Assembly: GCA_021186555.1 (NCBI GenBank)
Contig: JAJKFL010000039.1
Coordinates: 13,186,733 to 13,250,732 of the forward strand
Origin: Reticulitermes speratus
Lineage: Eukaryota > Arthropoda > Insecta > Blattodea > Rhinotermitidae
DNA length: 64,000 bases
Direction of reading: 5' to 3'
Shown: positions 59,303-64,000 of the stretch, piece after piece
How positions within the stretch are numbered: the first letter of the stretch is position 1
Layout: each line of letters starts with the position of its first letter
Translations under genes and position numbers: made by a program
The notes under the pieces: model-generated
What the model saw: the letters and a program-made list of their open reading frames with translations, nothing else
Told to the model about the DNA's origin: nothing
The model's database searches: none

Positions 59303-59343
59303 TTGTTGCAACATGTTTCGATCGCAGTGGGTCATCTTCAGGC
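59303..59343 (-). ncRNA. Hammerhead-like motif, weak stems
   Basis: Minus strand: GC, CUGAAGA, U, GACC...GAUC, GAAA, ACAUGU, U, GC. Both core blocks are intact, but stem II has a mismatch and stem I is short. Confidence 0.4.
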
Positions 59344-60195
59344 TAAAAATTTTTTAAAAACACATAAAAGGTTGTATATAATCACGTTGTAGTTATTAAC
59401 TGATATCTCAGTTGACAAATACAACGAGATTGTAGAGAATTTGTTGACCGGCTGGGTACGTGCTAACTTTCGAAGGGAGAGACTGCATAATTAAGGAAGT
59501 CGATCTAATCAACGGGCGGCCAGAGAGGGTGTTGTTTTTCCTTGTTCTTATCTTATCCTACGAGTTCAGCAGCCGAGTTGTGTGATTACGTGTTTCGAGG
59601 CCATGCCTTACTTGTGGGTTTTCGCTTTTCGTTTAGGCTGAGGGCACTGCGGTGGCGTTGGAGGAAGCGGAGGGGGGGAGGGCGACGGAGGGGTTGCCTA
59701 ACCGTGTCAGTGGGCCAGGGAAAGTGGGCTGCTGAGACTAAGTTCCACGCGACGATCTAAGCCCACCACACCCTCAGTACAAAGAGCATCACTTTCGCTA
59801 ATTTTTTGTCTTAAATCGGATTCTGTAATTAATACCAAGTCAACAGGGCCCCGTCGTTTTACAAATGTGCTCTCACTGCCGAACATGTACGACGCGGAAC
59901 TGTTACACTTTACAGCATTTTAAGTTACTTCAGAAATAATTCCCAACGTCAACATTTCAACGACAGGGGCATCCTAAATTCAAATTTTCATCCTTCGGGA
60001 ATATTCACTCTACGAAATAATTTTTGACTGCCACTCAATACTTGTATTAGGACCACACAGCCTACAAACAAGTGAACAGAAACAACTACACTTGCACCAT
60101 GCTAAGACGGTCCTTGGAAAAGGGCAAATACAGCTTTTCCCAAATTTAACATTGTCAAATTTAATACATATTTTATAACAGCTTTTCGCACTTTA

Positions 60196-60245
60196 AACCT
60201 CCGCCAAGAATCGATCCCTGGTTGTCCAGCCCGTAGCCAGTTCCT
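60196..60245 (-). mobile_element. SINE1 head fragment
   Basis: The minus strand reads GGCTACGGGCTGGACAACCA and GGGATCGATTCTTGGCGG, the box B region of SINE1. Confidence 0.55.
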
Positions 60246-61889
60246 TAATTAACAAACACAAATAAATAAATTCAAAATTAACTAAATAAGCACCCAAATT
60301 TGGAGACCAAGAGACTAATTAAATTACCACAGCCTGAAAAGCCTAATAGTTCATGTCTGCAAAGAGAGAGACGTCTCTCGCTGCTTGATCATTCACTGCC
60401 AGACAGAACTGTATACTGCGTTACGGATACTGAGACGTCCATAACGTTGGACATCACTAGTCAACATGGGCGTCTGTTTCTTTTACAGTTGTAACCCTTG
60501 GAAACAAGAAAGAGGGTGAAGAAGACACACCAGGCCGACAGACTTCATACGTCAGTTTCGTGCATGGATGTTTCCCGGAGCCGTAGCAATGCCCATTGGC
60601 CTGGGTGTTTATGGAATAAATCTATTAATTCATGTCTGGGTCTGATTTTTATGAACAATTCATTCTACAGGAGTCAAAGTCTCCATTAACAGAAGCATCG
60701 CCTTGAGACAAACCAGTGGTTCCGTCACTGAGGGGGTGGTAACTAGTCGCAAACCACTACCTTGATCAATGGAGATTCATTCACACAACGTTTTACACAT
60801 CCAGTTCCTACTCACAGGCAACAACTTACCGGTATGCGCGATCAATTGTATTTTGAGAATATCATTTATCGTTAGAATCATACAAAACATGCAACATACG
60901 CTGCACTCTGTGGACAAAATGCGGAGTTTCTTAATGCTAAAGCAGGTGACACATATTACAGCATGGAGTAACAACCGGGGCTTAAAATGTCATGTCACGG
61001 ATAAAACATTATTTAGTCTCCCAATAGAGGCCAGACCAAACGTTTTTGCAGAATACGCGTAGGAATTAATTTCCGGTGCGGTTATTCTATTCAAACGTAT
61101 CTTCCAAACGCAAGAACATATTCAGATAACTGAACTTGCCAATAAAGTTATGTTACAAATAGAAACGAGCATTTAAATACGCTTTTAATGCTTCAGACAT
61201 ATAGAGCTCCAACAGTGGTTTCCATTCTGCAGAATAAAGAGCACAATTTCAACTTTAACTGACCGTACTGATTACCTTCCTTGCACTTCCAGAGAAGCAA
61301 TCGAAGTTCGTTTATGAAACAATTACGCGCCACACACCTATTATTCTTGATCAGGTAACGAGTAACCAACTGCCATCCTTCCATACTTAAAATTCATAAC
61401 TACAACTTAAACTTAAACTTAAACTTAACCATACAGGTCTATTTTAGATAGGCCAACTACATGTGAGCAATGTACCGCGTTCCTGAACATGGCAGTTTTG
61501 TCGCATAGGCATCCTGCTTGCGCCAGGACTTCCAATGACAGCTGCGTGCTCTGAGCCGCAGTGGAAGGGGATACCTGTAGAATGCAGGAAGAGAGTGGTA
61601 TTCTTGACGACACCAAAATACGGTACAACTAAACCAACAATCAACGACTGCGTTTTTTTTTAAATAAACTGTTCCAAAATAACAACACTGCTTAATTATT
61701 ACAACAATCTTAAGAAAACACACACCATTATGTTTTGTCCTGAAAGGGATAATCACTGTTATTAAAGTTGTTTCTACGTCTAAGCAACGCGTTGTTCATT
61801 ATTAAAGTTGCCTCTACGTCCTACGCAATGCTTCGTGAAGCAAGCAGGGGCAGATATGTACATTTTGACAGCAGAACTGGATGAAGACG

Positions 61890-62022
61890 GTGTCAGATTC
61901 ACGCTCCGGCTGCTTTAGTCACAGGAAAAATCATCCGGTACCCACTAAATAGATGGCTGGTGGATCCCAGGACTGGAACCAGTACCTTTACTGGCCGAGC
62001 TCACTTCTGGACTATGCAACAA
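61890..62022 (-). mobile_element. SINE5 copy
   Basis: TGTCAGATTCACGCTCCGGC and the GGTACCCACTAAATAGATGG segment. The minus strand has a box-B-like GGTTCCAGTCCTGG. Shares its 3' part with 5095-5215. Confidence 0.5.
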
Positions 62023-62808
62023 GATGTTTTCTGACCTACTAAATATCCAGCACAACAGCTGAAACATCTGTTGAAGTGTTCGGCTGCGAGCGCCAACGAC
62101 ACGAATTGCGAAAACGAAAGCGTGAAACTCCAAGGAAAGCGTCACCAATGGTGGGCCACAGAGAATTCTTCCTGCTGAGCGCGGGGAGCGGGCGCCAAGG
62201 AAGTTGTGCGACAATGATGACGACATAGCTTGCCATTTGCTGACGAATCAGTCGTTACGCAAAATCTGCATAGTTATTATGGAGTACAGTTCCGTCATTT
62301 AACGGTAGGTGCGTCAACAGGGGCGATATATCTCAACGTCTGTGTGTCCCCAAGACTTAACTAAAGCTTACAACTTTCCAAATTCTTATATCTCCCTGTT
62401 TACATATACAGGGAATGGTTGAACAATGGCACCAACCAGGCATCACAGGTTTTGTCTGTAATGGCACTTGAAACCACTTGATAAGTTTTTTCTCCCCCAG
62501 CAACCGTCTTTGTTTTTTTTTATCCCTGTACCCCTTCTCCAGCTCAGAACAGATTCACCGTCTGTCAGAGTAGGGCACCGTAATTTTTCAATCACCATCT
62601 GCGTGATGGTCTTAACAGCCCGATGAATCTGATTACTGACAAAGCTGTGTGCGCTGAAAGGCTGGACTGATTCCACAACCCCTCAATGGTAACTGCGAAC
62701 TTAAAATTCCAACAGAACTGCTGTCCTTAAAATAATTAATCTAAGCATTGTAAAAGGAACACGACCCTCTGATACGACAAAAATTAGAAAGCTATTTTTA
62801 AAATTATG

Positions 62809-62939
62809 CAGTCAAACCCCGATACAGCACCACCCTCACCGCCCATGGACGCCTGTATAGGCCACCCTCGGTATACCCACCTTGATACACCCCACAAACT
62901 GCGATGACCAAACAGCGGCCCTATATCGGGGTCTGAGTG
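62809..62939. mobile_element. pogo/mariner-like MITE, 131 bp
   Basis: Inverted ends CAGTCAAACCCCGATACAGC and CCTATATCGGGGTCTGAGTG, followed by TA on the right. Same ends as the MITE at 27526, with GTATAGGCCACCCTCGGTAT-type internal sequence. Confidence 0.75.
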
Positions 62940-64000
62940 TATTCCAAACCTATAGGTCTGCTACCGTTAGTTCACTGCTGCATTATTATACAGAAGGTCT
63001 ACAATTTCCCCGTCCTTGTTTATTTCATCTATAACTTATTCCCACCGAATCCGTATTTAACCTGGCCCAGTGACTAAGAACTGACCTTAGTAAACGATAT
63101 TTAATAAGCACATGAATGCCCCACGGGAAGCAGTTGTAAGCAGGATAGGAAACTGGTAACGTATGCACCAAGTCTTTCAACCTTGTGGAAATGTAGTCAC
63201 CCAAGCGGTTTCACTCCAGTGTCATAACTTTGCACAGCATTAATATATCTTGAAATATGACCGGGAGCGTCTATTCATCATTACAAATCTTACGCAATTT
63301 AAACGCAAAGATTATACAAAGAATGGCTGTTTTCTGTAGTCTGCCTTACGACAGGTCCGTAGCCTCTTCCAAAGCTAGTTCTCCACAGAGTGCGATCTAG
63401 TGCTTCCTCTTTCAATTTCCAGTGTCCTCTCGTTTCAAGGTTTGCACACAAGATCGATAACGGTCGAAGTGCACGGGTCACTGTGGTGCCCGCCCTTCTG
63501 TATTCTATTCCTTACGGTCATCCAGTAGCTGATTACGTCTTCTCCCTCGCCTTCCCGTCATTTCTACCATTTCCTCAATCTTTCTTTCAATAACGTGTTT
63601 CAGAAGGAGGAACTGGCAGCTAGCCTTCTAGATTACAGTTTCCGTCTTACGAGTTACATCTACTTGCGTGCCTGACCCATTACTGTAAACCTGATGTTTG
63701 CGGAGCTGTTAAGGTGCGACCCTGCTCACTTCGCTGTCATGACGCCATGTCTCAATGAACAATTATACATTCGGACAATTCTACCAAAATACCCGTTTGT
63801 GGAACCATGTATCCGACTACTTCCCACACCTTTGCGGTTTTGTTCCAACCTTTCAAACACAATTCTGTTGGTAGTTCTTTACCAGTTGGCAATTCAAAAG
63901 AACTCCTGTTCTCAGCGATATCTTAGTTTATTTAACACTTCTATCAATTAGTAAAGTTATTTGATCAAATGAGGTATAGAAACGGTGATAAACTGTGAGG

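Larger units (their letters stand above)
46558..64000 (-). other. Sequence upstream of E74 exon A, probably intron (17.4 kb, partial)
   Basis: Exon A needs an upstream phase-1 exon, so this is probably intron, possibly with isoform-specific promoters that I could not recognise. Besides listed repeats I see no supported gene in 47001-47084, 47481-52539, 53246-55017, 55246-56379, 56811-57059, 57553-58154, 58782-59302, 59344-60195, 60246-61889, 62023-62808 and 62942-64000. The 47481-52539 stretch is the largest repeat-poor segment of the window, with only a short (ATC)n at 51594-51609. It would be the first place to look for missed regulatory DNA or an alternative first exon. Confidence 0.55.

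Overview
This is a eukaryotic window, most likely from a hemimetabolous insect. A cockroach or termite is my best guess, from the style of its SINEs and of its degraded non-LTR retrotransposons. There are no bacterial operons. Nearly all open frames are short, random or transposon-derived. The only host gene I can support is on the minus strand: three internal exons of Eip74EF (E74), the ecdysone-induced ETS-family transcription factor. In transcription order they are exon A (46557-46387, 171 bp), exon B (35574-35467, 108 bp) and exon C (31750-31643, 108 bp). Each has a good AG acceptor and GT donor, all junctions are phase 1, and the A/B junction gives the E74-diagnostic stretch TTG followed by a PPSPADSGVSDVDSSSSG-type motif. 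The promoters and N-terminal exons would lie above 46.6 kb or beyond position 64000. The ETS DNA-binding exons would lie beyond position 1.

The rest is intron (10.8 kb between A and B, 3.7 kb between B and C, more than 31.6 kb after C, more than 17.4 kb before A), filled with repeats. These are: (i) several tRNA-derived SINE families, called here SINE1 (3' tail GGTAAAG), SINE2 (class II Leu/Ser-tRNA-like head) and SINE3 (tail ending in GGGGCCCTTCAC), plus rarer ones; (ii) many 3' fragments of at least two non-LTR (LINE) families, all defective; (iii) palindromic MITEs and fold-back elements; (iv) four minisatellites, namely a 38-bp repeat at 1-275, a 58-bp repeat in about 46 copies at 7296-9953, a 40-bp repeat in 10 copies at 34139-34537 and a 30-bp repeat in 10 copies at 35575-35874; (v) nine G or C homopolymer runs of 11-21 nt.

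Two things stand out. First, the 30-bp array abuts the acceptor of E74 exon B. Every unit, read on the gene's strand, is itself a pyrimidine tract ending in CAG or a close variant, and the first four units are open in the exon's frame. The exon may therefore have a ladder of alternative 3' splice sites adding 10 residues each. Second, fold-back elements and isolated sites carry a hammerhead-ribozyme-like core (CUGANGA, stem, GAAA, self-complementary stem III, UH). It varies at the one free core position and shows compensatory changes in stems I and II. The fold-backs share an asymmetric tail and have 16-17 bp flanking direct repeats, suggesting a non-autonomous Penelope-like or retrozyme-like family.
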